Source: Bombardia bombarda
Lineage: Eukaryota; Ascomycota; Sordariomycetes; Sordariales; Lasiosphaeriaceae
DNA length: 64,000 bases
Assembly (NCBI GenBank): GCA_030512295.1
Contig: JAULSR010000013.1
Span: 124,001 to 188,000 of the forward strand
Reading direction: 5' to 3'
Shown: positions 22,950-34,321 of the stretch, piece after piece
Numbering within the stretch: the first letter of the stretch is position 1
How the letters are laid out: each line of letters begins with the position of its first letter
Translations under genes and position numbers: made by a program
The notes under the pieces: generated by a model
The model's database searches: none
Seen by the model: only the letters and a program-made list of their open reading frames with translations
Told to the model about the DNA's origin: nothing

Positions 22950-24335
22950 CTAGTAGTTGGCATAGTCGTCGTTGCTGCTGTCGCTGCTGCTAGTCATGTC
23001 GGTGTTGTCTTCCTCGATTGGACCTTCGCTGTAGTTCTCAACTGGAACAGACGCTTCAGGTGCAGAAACAGGCGCAGAAACAGGCGCCCCAAGGTACAGA
23101 AACAGGTGCTGCAGTAGTTGCAGGTGCTGAAGGAGCAGGAGCAGAAGGAAGGGAGGAGCATTCGTCAGTGGGAGGCGCGTGTTCTCTGTCGCAGGAGGGA
23201 CGTCCTCCATGGCGGGAGGGGGCGTATTCAGTGGCCGGAGGAGACTCAAGGTACTCGTCCTCGGCGCTCTCAGAATCAGGAGCAGTGCAGTCAGCAACAG
23301 GGCAAGAATCAGTCGTGGAGTAGGCATTGGCAGGCTTGTTGTCGTCATCATCGTTACCGCCAAGCAGGGCGTCGATGGGATCGACGATGAATGCCTCGCG
23401 TTTACCTAGACTGGGTGCAGGGGGGTTGATTAGCTTAGCGCCATTGACTGCCAGTGCTGCTGCTCCCGCCGCTGGTGGTGGTAGTGGTGGTGCTAGAGCC
23501 ACTGCATTGCCCAAAAGCACACAGGACCGAGTCGAGCATGCCTCCTGTGCCGGTCGAGGACCCAGACCCAGAGCCAGAGCCGAGGCCAGATCCAAGGCCA
23601 GTGCCTCCAATGCCGTTGCCATTTCCAGTACCAGTGCCGTTACCATTGTTGTTGTCGTCATCGTCATCGTTAGTAGTTCCGCCGAGGGCATCACCAACAT
23701 CATCCAGCAGATCTCCTGAAAGGGAGAGAGGCAAAGTCGGTGAGCAGATGCGCAGGGGCTCGGTTCCGGGGACAAGCAGGATAGAGAATGAAAGGGGTAT
23801 GTTGCATCAGAGGAGAGAAAGATGAGCTTACCAGTGTTGGCGAAGAGAGAAACGGTCACCAGGTTGACAATCGATGTGATATCGTCGCCATCATCTCCGA
23901 GGAGGGTATCGAGAATGTCCCGGATGAGGGCGACAACGGCGTTGAGGATTTGCTGCAGCGGAGATGTGGTGTCGACACCCAAGATGGCGAGAATAGCTTG
24001 CTGGTCATCGTTACCGCCGAGGAGGTCGCCGACGGCATCAAGCAGGTCCTGCAGGTCTTCGCCAATATCTTGACGCTTAGCGTATCCGCTCAGGCCGTTG
24101 CAGGCGCAGCCGCTCGAGGAGGTGCCGCTCGAGGAGGTGCCGCTCGAGGAGGTGCCACTAGGCTTTGCGCTGGAAGAGGTGGAGGTGGAGGTGCTGGTGC
24201 CTGTTCCAGGACCAATGCCGGAGCCAGGACCGCCGTTTCCAGTACCAGGGCCAGCGCCAGTGCCATGGTTGGTGTTGGTGTTACCGCCATTGTTGTCCGA
24301 GCTGTCGTCGTCACCATTATTGTTGACCGAGTTGC

Positions 24336-24387
<52 letters not shown>

Positions 24388-24785
24388 GATGGTCTTGTTG
24401 ACTGAGCCAGCATTTCCAGCTGTGTTCTCGCCATCATTATGGCTCAGAACCTGGATGTTGCCAAGGTCAACAAGAGCGCGGCGAGCCTTTGCTATGAGCT
24501 CCTCCTCCTTTAGACTGCGTGTCTTGCTGGAAGGCTTGCAGAAGGCCATCTCTGGCCCCATCTTGCACACTCCCTCAGAAACTGCGGAGCATTCATTATC
24601 AGTCTCGTGTATCATACCTCGTAGGATACGTTGCTTGATGGTTTCAACTTACCAGGAATGATCATGTTCTTGTTGACCTTCTCGGCGTTGTAAGACCCGA
24701 GCCATCTTTTGGCAATAGCCTGGCCGAAATTGGGTGCGGCCATGGTGGATGCGCAAAGCGCGAGGAGGGAGAAGGCGTACTTCAT
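22950..24785 (-). CDS. Secreted poly-Asn protein with Kex2-type sites (one apparent frame break)
   Basis: No named family recognised. Exons 24785..24653, 24581..23832, 23715..23449 and 23405..22950. The first two introns are canonical (GTAAGT and GTAAGC donors). The third is only 43 nt but keeps phase and has a GCTAATC branch-like site. The product is about 534 residues. It has a signal peptide (KYAFSLLALCASTMAA), then three dibasic Kex2-like sites (AIAKR|WLG, GYAKR|QDI, GSKR|EAF). Next comes a run of 17 Asn, then Gly/Ser/Thr-rich linkers, and several copies of an acidic amphipathic motif of the LLDAVGDLLGGNDD, LLDDVGDALGG and PIDALLGGNDDDD type. The tail is acidic and ends DSSNDDYANY. The C-terminal exon reads in two frames that meet at a GGGG run (plus-strand 23087-23090), one base in excess. 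A processed cell-surface or secreted peptide precursor is plausible. Confidence 0.75.
24334..24387. repeat. (GTT)n trinucleotide repeat encoding poly-Asn
   Basis: Read on the minus strand as an AAC repeat giving 17 consecutive Asn in the secreted protein. Confidence 0.9.
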
Positions 24786-26321
24786 TTTGTTGTTGCTTTA
24801 GGGGGAAGGGGGTTTGGTGAAAGACCGACTGAAGTGAGGTGTGAAAAAAAGGCAAAAGATGTAAAGACTGAACGAGTGTGGTGGTCAAGTGAGTGACTGA
24901 GGAGGCCTGGCTAAGATAGGCTGGATGGTAGTGGTGAAGAGGGAAAGACTGTTGATAGCATGGCAGCTCCTAGCTTATTTATACACCATTGAGCCAATAC
25001 GTCGTGTGCCTTGCGCAGAGCAGGATGGATGATGCCGCCGTGTAGCCACTAAACAGAGCAGCAAAAAAGATTATTGCAATGTCCGTTGTTGCTGTCGATC
25101 GCCAGGCGGCAGCAAAGGGATCCGGAAAACAGCGAGTCGAAAGCGCGTCGATCCTAAACTAGCCCTAGGGCAATTGTTTCAATGAAATGGGCCGCATCCA
25201 AGACCCAGTTCGCGCTGCTATCTGGTGGGATAACGGGGTTGTAGCGGGCCGGAAAGACACTCGGAGAGACAATGGATGCCCGAGCGTGCAGAGATCATCA
25301 CGTCGAATGCACAATGTTCAATTTCAACAAGACTCGATCACCACACCAAATCGACTTGCAGTTCGTCCAAACTCTCTCGTTCGACTGCGTCAGCAAATTC
25401 AGCTCTAAACATGGGTCTCTCTGTCACAGTAAGGAATATCGGGGCCAAATGAAGAAAAGATTTTGTAGGGCATGTGCTAAGTAGGTAATCATTACCATTG
25501 CAGTTGAAATCTCTGGCCATTCTATCCAATTCACCACCATTCAGCGCCTAAGGTATATAAGTTCACAAAGCAGGCAGCATCAAGGCTTGCCTGACCTAAC
25601 CACTCTCCTGAGAGTCTGTCATCTTTCCTATTTCCCAGCAGCAAGTTCAGCCATGTGCCATGTGAAACCGCAGATGTGGGATGGTTTGAAATACTGAATG
25701 AAACTTTAAATCTACTCGAGAGGAAGGTTTGTTTACAAGCGGTAGTGATGCTGCGAATACGAACCCTTTTAGCTCGAGACACGCTTCATCTCATTCCGTA
25801 CCTTGCATCCTCACGCAGGTACAAAATGCAGCAGCAAGGAGGTAGACGGCCATCCACTGTCCCAAAGTCACAGCGAATCTCCGTCTGACACATCCAGTTT
25901 CGACTTAGTTGCAGTTGATGTCTCGGTTCAGGCAGCGTCCGAGGCATCTCAGACCTTTTTGCCATCATCAACCTGCTCCCCCTTTTTCTACCCTAGTCTA
26001 AATGATATCCACGTCATCTTCAAACTTCAGCTAGTAGTCTCAGTGGACTATCTCATCCAGCTGACTGGCCCAGTTCCTCTATGCAGTATCGTTTCCAGCC
26101 CGATGGCGAGCTTGTTTCAAATCGGCATCAAAATTTCAACCCGCTTCAAACCATCCAAGATCAACATCATTATCATGCCTATCACTATCCCAGCTTTTTG
26201 GAGCGCGTATCTGTGGCAAAATATCCATGCCGTCTTCAAGCTTCAAAGTAGGGAATGAGAGCCGGAGCCTAGTTCTACTGCCCGGTTGTAGGTGGTGTAG
26301 CTGTACGTGGTGGCTAATTAC

Positions 26322-26358
26322 CTACACATGGGACCAGACTTATTGACTGGCATTTTAC
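26322..26358. mobile_element. Solo end of the Tc1/mariner-type MITE
   Basis: The segment ACATGGGACCAGACTTATTG followed by ACTGGC matches the right end of the copy at 56380-56591 (ACATGGGGCCAGACTTGCTG, ACTGGC). The left part is lost or too diverged to trace, although GTAGTTGTA-like remnants lie just upstream. Confidence 0.55.
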
Positions 26359-26359
26359 G

Positions 26360-28000
26360 TTATGGCATACGTACTCGTTACAGGAATAGTCCGATATAAC
26401 TCTACGATGCTTATATTAAGTATATGAATATCCAATTTATTCACTTGCTATTTCTAAAGGTAATTTTAGTAGCCATTGTGCGCTGTACCGACGTTACGAT
26501 ACGGTCTGCTTGCTGTACAATAAGCGGGGAAGGACGCTCTGAAAAAGCGTGTGCACTTGGGAGATTTGATAAGTAGTTAACACCTTGATCGAAAGTTTCT
26601 GCTCCTTTGTATGATTCAAACATTGATTTAGAATTTAGTAAGATGATCCAGGTGGGATTTCTTTCATCGCCGACGTGCATTCCTTACTGATGATAGTTGA
26701 CTTTATAATTTGAGTGGAAGCAAGGCAGCTCAATGTTACTAAGTTGTTGAAAACGTTTGCGTTATCCGAGGTTAAACTATTAAGCACGGTAGGCTGGCTT
26801 GAAAGAGATATTCTCGATGTTAAGGGAATGGAATCTAAGAACTTGGCAGTTGGCTGAAGAAAACTAAATTTACTCAAGCGCCATTCTTAAAATATATATT
26901 ATAGTTGGAGTTTCTATCTATTCGCTGGTAAAAAGTGTCACAACCCTAGCTGGAAGGTGGTACAATATTGCTCAATAGGTTTCGTAGCACCCTTTGGGTA
27001 CGTTCAATACGAGTGTCACCAAACGTCTTGACCATAGTTGTGGCTAAGATAGCTCAATGACGGACATTGACGGCACCTCATTAGGACTGGTATTAAATTT
27101 AACGATCCCGTTGACTCGATACCGTCCAGTAGGTGATGTCGTAGTGTGGTGGGTTGTCATGGTAGTTGCCATCACAGAAGTAGAACACTCAGTTGAATGA
27201 GGAAGACATGATGCTTCCGAACTGATCGAGAAGTGACCAGAGCTTTTAAAGCATATGTTGAATATTTTAACGTTTACTAGAATTTGCGAGAAATCCCATT
27301 TTCTAGGTAGGTAGTCAAGAATCGAGGAGCGAGTATTATTGCTCTATTATTCAGGTATCTTAACTTACTCGCGGTTGGGGCCGTAAAATAGCCTTATAAC
27401 AACTTTATATCTTGAAGAGTGCTAGTTTTAACTATCAAGTTATCTTGCGGGTATAGCTGAACTCAGCTTTACTGCCTTACAAATAATTTTTATACTTACA
27501 AAAGAGAGAGGAGGGCTATGGGTTATACTAACTCTAAGGTGTTTAAAGTAAATTACTATAATATCGAAAAGAGTATCTAGAATTAAATAAAAGCTAAAGA
27601 GAATACATTGCATCATGATGTCCTTATTACGGTCTGAAACTTATAATACAATACAGATCATTAGCTCAAATGTTTCAACCGTTCAGACCATATTTTACCT
27701 CCCCAAACATCTTAATTAGCGTTATTATCTTATATATAACTCGTGCATTTTTTACCTACGAGAGGCAATTTTGCTACATTAAGATACTGTGCCAGTCAAT
27801 AAGTCTGGCCCCATGTGCGATTTGACACCTATAACTATCCTATTTACAACTATTCTATGTACGACTATTCCATTCATAACTATTGCACATAAGTTTTAAA
27901 AGATCAAATTTAAGTACGAATTAGGTGGTAGAATTAGGGAGGGGGCAAGAACTTTTGACTGATACTGCACCTTGTTATATATAGAACAGTTGTGAAAAAG
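26360..28000. other. AT-rich, RIP-like block
   Basis: Base composition drops sharply compared with flanking DNA and all frames are closed by stops. In Pezizomycotina such blocks usually are old repeats mutated by RIP; I infer this from composition alone. Confidence 0.5.
27787..27967. mobile_element. MITE copy A, Tc1/mariner-type, about 181 bp
   Basis: Left terminus CTGTGCCAGTCAATAAGTCT followed by GGCCCC, preceded by TA. The right terminus, read on the other strand, is CAGTATCAGTCAAAAGTTCT followed by TGCCCCC. Between them lie four 15-bp units of the type ATAACTATCCTATTT. Orientation is opposite to the copies at 56380 and 59010. The right TA is not intact, as expected for an old copy. Confidence 0.75.
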
Positions 28001-28970
28001 GGAATAGTCATCATACCAAACAATGTCAAGACAATTAGCATCAGCAATGTGAACAAGATCAAGAGACGATGATCCAAGTGAACATGGGCTGCAGCGATTC
28101 TATGACCAGCAATCAGACTAGAATCTAATCCGAAGCAATAAGGACGAAAAACAGCAAAAGTATGCATTCTATCAATCGTTGGGTTGTACAGGGCATATAG
28201 GCAGTTGGTTAGATCAAACACCCAACATCAATACAAGACATAAAACCCACGTCGTGGTCCAAAGTGCAGCACAACAGCACAGCAGAATCAAGCAATCACA
28301 ATCCGTAAAACAGTAAAGCAGTCAGATAATAAATGAATAGAACCCGCATCATCAAAACCACTATACCATACCATACAACACCGTCCCTCAAGCATGGACA
28401 ATCCGTATATGTGTGCGTCGAAACCAATCCGTACCCCATCCGACTCCGCAACCAGCCTAACCAGCCAGCCAAACAGCCACCAAGACACGGCTTCTTTATC
28501 AAAACCAGGCAGATAAAATACGAGATCATCCATTCATCCTACCTACCCCAAGACCTAAATGATCCAAGCCATCAAAGCTGTCCTTGAACCCCTCCATCCC
28601 ACCTCGCTTCCACCAACCAACCGAAAGACGCAAGAGCAAAACGCCATTCAAACCTAAAAACCAACTCCAGATTACGATGTCTTTTCTCCCCCCTAAAAGC
28701 CATGTATTTCCCCACCCATCCAAGGTAGGAGGGTATAATATTACGAGAGTGAGACGGCATTCATAATAGAGAAAGGACGTGCTCATAGAAAAGAAAAGAA
28801 AAAAGCCAAAAGACAAAGAACCAGGACGACAACAAGCAATGAAAAAAAAAATAGGGAAAAGAAAAGCAAACGCAAGCCGGCAAAAGAAAAGCAACGCATA
28901 CCATATCATAGCGATATCATCCGCCCATCAAAACCGTAACATCATCAGCATTTGCATCGCATTGGGCCGA

Positions 28971-30489
28971 TCAGCACGCGGCAGGAACAACACCATTGGC
29001 TTCGGAGATCTCCTCCACCACAGGAGCCGGTGACGCAGGCGCAGGCACCTCCATCTCGTCCTTGGCGCTTCCGCTCTCCCAAAGCTCGAAGCTATCACCA
29101 GTCCCCTCAATCGGTTCCAGCACAGCCGCCTTTGTAGACGGCTCATCCAGACCCATTATGGCATCCACGCTGACCGCCTCAAGGTCGGCAACGCTTATCT
29201 GGGGTTGTGGTGATGCATAATCATACCAACCCGCCTGGGCTGATGATGATGATGGCTGCTGTGCCAACCGCTCCTCTTCCTCGTATTGTCCTACCTCAGG
29301 CAAGGGAGGGAGCTCGAGCTGATGACGCTGCTCCGTCTCATCTACGACAGTCTCGATCTCGTCCTCGTCGTCATGGACAATGATGACGCTGCTATCATCG
29401 CATCCCTCGGCATAGTAGTCGGCGACATTCATCTCGGCCAATGGACCGCGATGCTTCTCAATGATCATGTCGTCAAAGCCAGCATCTGCCGCGCGCATCG
29501 CGCGGGCCGAGGTCTGGCTGACATCGTCGGCCGGAGGGACGTTCTCCTTGTCGCGGCCCTCGTCGCGATCGCGGCGCATGCGCTGCTCAGACTCCTCATC
29601 ACTGCTGATGTCGAGAGTGCATGTGCTGTGCTGCAGCAGGTTGGTCATCTCCTGCTCAGGTGTGTCTTCGTGGATGTCGAAGAACCAAGATGACTTCATC
29701 TCAGGCTGGCGGAGAGACTCTACACTGCTCTTGCTCTTGCTCTTGCTCTTGCTGGTGCTGGTGGTGGTGGTGGTGGTGGTGGTGGTGGCGCTGCCCGAGT
29801 AGTTCGGGATGGTGCCCTTGAGCGCGGCATCGAGTGAGAAAGGGGCGACAGATTTGGTGACGAAGGCTGGAGGGTCAACGCGCTGAGGGCGACGCCGGGA
29901 GAGAATACCGATGTGGTCCGAGCCGCGAGTTGGGGACCGACCAGCGGGAGCCGTCAGAGACGAGGAGACAGGGATGCTGTTGACGATGCGAGCTGCGGGA
30001 GATTTGGGTTGGAGGATGGTCCGTGGCCGCGAGGAGGAGGTAATCTTGGTGGGCTGGGTGTTGAGAATATCCTTGGTGAAGCTGGGCGAAGGGACGGCCT
30101 TGGTCAGGGTGAAGGTGGAGGGCTTGAAGAAGTCATTGCTGAAGCCTCCGCCGGCGCTAGCGCCTTTCGACCGCTTCGCGAACAGTGATGATGGATCAAC
30201 ATTCTCAAAATCATCTGCATCAACGACCTCGGAAACCTTCCGCTTGATGGAGGCACTGCTAGGGAATGCTGTAACAAGTTAGCCGGCCGAGGCGATCAGA
30301 GGTGGAGATGAGGATGTGGATCTAGGCAGTGCCTGTACAAGTGCTTCGACTGCCGACGACGCCCCGGGAGAGAAAGAGCTTAGAGCTTAGAGCAGACAAC
30401 ATACCATTTTGTCTATTCTTCAGACTGGTCAAGTTCTGCAATCGAGCTCCGTCCAGAGGAGCGAACGGCTGACGGGTGACGGCGGCCAT
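28971..30489 (-). CDS. Conserved-looking acidic nuclear-type protein with KEN motif
   Basis: I cannot assign a named family. Exons 30489..30405 and 30268..28971; the 136-nt intron (donor GTATGT, acceptor TTACAG) joins NLTSLKNRQN to AFPSSASIKRKVSEVVD in phase, giving 460 residues. The N-terminus (QPFAPLDGARLQNLTSLKN) and the middle (SSWFFDIHEDTPEQEMTNLL, then QHSTCTLDISSDEES) look ordered. The rest is Ser/Pro/Thr-rich and basic before residue 200, then acidic. Basic clusters (IKRKV, FAKRSK, SRRRPQR) could serve as nuclear signals. A poly-Thr and a (SK)n run lie at 29731-29795 on the plus strand. DKENVPP is a textbook KEN box context, suggesting destruction by the anaphase-promoting complex; this is inference from a short motif. 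Function unknown. Confidence 0.75.
29731..29796. repeat. Coding CTTGCT and GGT repeats
   Basis: Encode a Ser-Lys alternation and a poly-Thr run in the minus-strand gene. Confidence 0.8.
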
Positions 30490-33400
30490 TGTGGAGAAAC
30501 AGCAGTGCTGTGTTGTCGCAGTGGAACAGCAAAGCGGTGACTTGTCAGTGGGGGAAAACGGCCAATCCAATCTTCAGAGGGCTGCAGACCAAATCCTGCC
30601 TGTCGGGCGTATTGTCGAACCCCTAGAGAGCCTAACGACCGCTTCTTGAGGGAGGTGATACGGATCTCGGTCGGTAGCCGCGCAAGAGTGCTGGTTTGCT
30701 TGTTTCTCCTGCCTCGAAAATCTCTCGCTTCGGGGGGAAGTGCGTAGAACCTTTGTCTGCAGACTGAGAGCGAGAGTGGAATAGAGGGTGAAGTGGCGAG
30801 ATTAGGCGAGCGAGGGATGTGTGGTATTCTTATTGCGCAGGGTGGTCTGGTGGGCGGTCGGATTGGCGGGTGGTCTCTGTTGACGAGGCCCAGATGGATA
30901 GACGTGTACGAAGAAGGACGGTGTAGGTGGGTGTGGGAAGTTAATGGGATGCGCGGCGTTGCGCCGAGTTGCGAAACGATGCGATGCGATGCGGCTTCGA
31001 GGGCGAAACAGGTGGGCAGGTCGGCGGAGCGAGTTAGCGACGATAGAAATGCAGGTTCAGACTGGCAATGTCGAGCAAACTGGCAGAAAGCTGAGGCCGT
31101 GTCTGACGAAGCGCTCTCTCGAAATTCGGTGGAAGGACAGGGCTGGCAGTCCGAATTGAAGGATAGAGACAGTGACGGGTGGCAGAGGGGCGAGATTGGG
31201 CTGGCAGAGATGGCAGACCAAAGAAGCGGTGCGTGAATGGGGAATGGGTCAAAGGGGGGTGGAGGAGGGAGCAAGGGGGGCAGGGCGCGGGAAGGTGGAA
31301 GGTGGGAACGCTCAGGCCCCAGACGGCGGGGGCTCTCGTTCAATTAGCTGCAAGTCAGAGATTGGGCAGCTTGACGTGCGTTTTCGCGGTAAAACCAACG
31401 CTTGCAATCCAGTCTTCCAATGAGAAGGGGATGGCGGAATCACGAGTGGGGGGGGGGGGAAAGGAAGCCAGTACCAGGGAGCACGCAGTGCACGCCCTCA
31501 CAGTTGAGCCAGGGCACTCACTCACCCTCACCTATCTAGAATAATCGACAACCTCAACAGATGGACTGGACAGTGGACTGGACCTCGGTCGAGTCTGTGC
31601 TGAAGGGAAAGTACCTCTACACCTTTCCTGTCATTAGGGCGTGCAGAGCGATGAAATTTGCCATTTTACAAATAAGGTTCACTAACAGCGGTACATACAT
31701 CAGTGCCATCCCTCGAAGCTCTTTACAATCCTTCGTATTCAAGGAAGGCGCGATCAAAGTGATCGGGTCCTGGGTTGACTGACGAGACCCCTCGACGGAT
31801 AGATGGGGCCTGCAGGCTCCCCTCGCTCTTGCTTCTGCGCTGCTCAAAACTAATGCAAGCGAATCGAGCTACAAGCCCGTTGATTTGGCAGTCGCGGAAC
31901 ACAGGCGATTAGCAAAACGGCAGCTAGCAAATCACCGCCCTAGGTTCTGAGGTCCTGCACGGTGCACAAGCCAGCGGGCGTGGGTGCCTTGTCTCCCTTG
32001 GCTCTCAGTCTCTAGGTATCGGAGGATTCTAAATGGACGGCAGCCGGCGGTGGAGCAACTGAGAGTGACCACCTCGACGCTAATTAGCCCCATGAGCGAA
32101 TCATCGCGTCGTGCCTTCCTCGAAGCGGGTAGCTCCGGGAGGGACAGCGCGTCTCAAACGAGACAAGCCCCACTCGGGTGCTTCCAGAGTCCACAATGCA
32201 CCCAGAATACAGCAGCACTGGCGCCAAAATCCCTAGGTCTCACCGTCGCCCGAGATGGCGCGTTGAATTCTATTAAAACACCACCAGTCCACCACCACTG
32301 CCCGTCCCTCCCTCCATGACGTCGCAGGGCTCCCCGCACATCCTGGGCCATCCGCATAAAGTGGGAGGCTGGGAATCAAAATTACAAAAAAACGACACCG
32401 ATTCAAGTCGAGGTGGGAAGTTGAGGGAGAGTTTGCCCTGCGCAGCCACAGCGCCACTTGCCTGCCTATAACCGACCGACCGATTCGCCACATGAAAACG
32501 CCCACTAGAAACGCGAGAGGGCGTCGTGGACTTTATTTAATAAGGACCATGAAAATATTTTGCAACATTCAAGGTCGTGTCGTATGCGGCCTTGCGTGTC
32601 GTGCTCTCGCCGTCAATGCCGTGAGTCTCCAGTGTCGTCGTCGTTGGACAGTTCGATTGGGTGGGACTGCCTCTGTGTCGAGACTCGAGACTGCCCCCGC
32701 CCGGATTGTCGGGGTGGTGTGGTCGGCCAAGGGGGCGAAGCAGCACCTCGCCAAACGCTGGCAAACGCAGATATGGTCGTCCACCATGGCCTCTTAAGCA
32801 TGATATCATGTTAGCATGACAGCTGGTTTATTCATGGCTGTTTCGTTAGTCGCTGCCGTCTTGAAGGTGCTTCATTGTCTTGGGATATCGCCAGCCGCAG
32901 AGAGGCAATATCATTGTCGAGGTGAGGTGGTTGTGATTGATCCGTGACTTTGAAGCGCCCTCGAAGCCTGTCCCAATCGAGCGAATCCATTCCATGAATG
33001 ACACCTCCCCACTGTTAGTGCAGCCATAGTTTCTTAACCAAAAGCCCCTGCTTGTCCCATTAACCCTCTAATATCGGTACATCCAATGCCTCTCACACCC
33101 GATATGTCTCAACTCGAAGCTGGTCAAGAAAGCGCGTGATCCCCAACCACCCGAATTTACTACCCACATCTCGATTGCTCTTCAAACGTCTTCAAACGAG
33201 CATCTACGGATAAGCCACTGCAACACTATGCGGCCAGGACCCAGTTTACCCCTAGCCACAGGAAGAAGAAACGAAGGACAGGTTTGGCAATATGTGACAT
33301 GGGTGAAAGTAAAAAGACTGGGCACGAACAGACTCGAGTTTCTTTTCCGCCGCATTCTTCCAATCAGAACAAGTTGTTAAATTCATCTATTGTGTGGGTA

Positions 33401-34321
33401 TTGTAGGTCTCTAAGTCACACCAATTTTTACTGTACGTGGATAGAAGTTGATTAGCAATCACAATCTCAGCTCTACGTGTGGGAGGGGATAGAACTAGGC
33501 AGAGAAAATGACGACAGAGAAGATAGACCAACCAAGGGGGATTTGTTTGTTTGTTTATTTGTCTGTTTATTTGTTTATTTGTTTTGTTGTTGATACTGCA
33601 CTTCGTAATGATTGGAGCGGATGGGCGGTACTTCATCCGCCTCTCTCACTTTTCATATTGTTCAAGTTCACATAACAGTAAACATTTCGCATCCAATGAG
33701 ATATAGTGGAGTTATCCGATGTTTCTCATGACATGGGCCTAGCCCAAAACAGAGGCAGACAGGCTATGCATCGGTGGACTGTAGCGATCATCAAGCTTAC
33801 TGGCAGGTCTAAATATTGGAATAGCTATGAGCGGGATAGTTATCAATGGTGTAGTCAGTCATGGTGTTCTAGATGCCAATGTTATTTAAGTACAGTCGGG
33901 ATAATAAAGATGTATTGTGGGAGTATCTGGGCCGATGCACGGGGAGAAGCTCCCGTTATTAAAATGCAAGTAGGCGAGCACTTCATAACAACACGCTCCT
34001 CCATCACTACAAGCCACACTTTCAAAATTATCAACAACGTGCAAATATTTGCACAGCCCGAATTCGGTACTGGCATAGTTTCTAATTAATGTATTGTTCA
34101 CTTCTACCTATATGTTATTCTCGAAACTGGGTAGCTGCCCATGCCATATCGTTGCCCAAGAATAGAATCCAAAAGAGATGCTCAAACTGTGCTCCCCAGA
34201 TAGGTACCCTTTCAAAAATGAGCTGATAACACCCTAAACTGCCGGACCCCGGCTTTCATTCGCGCAACCAAGACACCCATATCCCGAATCAAACACATCA
34301 GAGGCCTTGCGTGATCTGATG
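30490..34321. other. 3.8-kb gene-free interval
   Basis: The left 1 kb is GC-rich promoter-like DNA of the KEN-motif gene. The rest has no open frame with coding character. A GTTT-rich run lies at 33541-33586. A 15-bp-period stretch at about 33820-33865 (ATAGCTATGAGCGGGATAGT) resembles the MITE core but has no clear ends. Confidence 0.5.
33541..33586. repeat. (GTTT)n-like simple repeat
   Basis: Imperfect GTTT/ATTT tetranucleotide run in non-coding DNA. Confidence 0.75.

Larger units (their letters stand above)
24786..28970. other. 4.2-kb gene-free interval with AT-rich core
   Basis: Up to about 26300 the composition is ordinary. From about 26360 to 28000 it becomes strongly AT-rich with many TA steps and stops in all frames, the look of DNA changed by repeat-induced point mutation. 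One MITE copy and one MITE end lie within it. From 28300 to 28960 it is A-rich 3' flank of the next gene. No gene is supported. Confidence 0.6.

Noticed and set aside
23788..24661. Plus-strand open frames rich in Val/Leu
   Set aside because: These are antisense shadows of the Gly/Ser/Asn-rich secreted gene produced by simple repeats.
33706..34089. Fourth full MITE copy at about 33770-33910
   Set aside because: A 15-bp periodic stretch resembles the MITE core, but I could not identify terminal repeats or a TA duplication.
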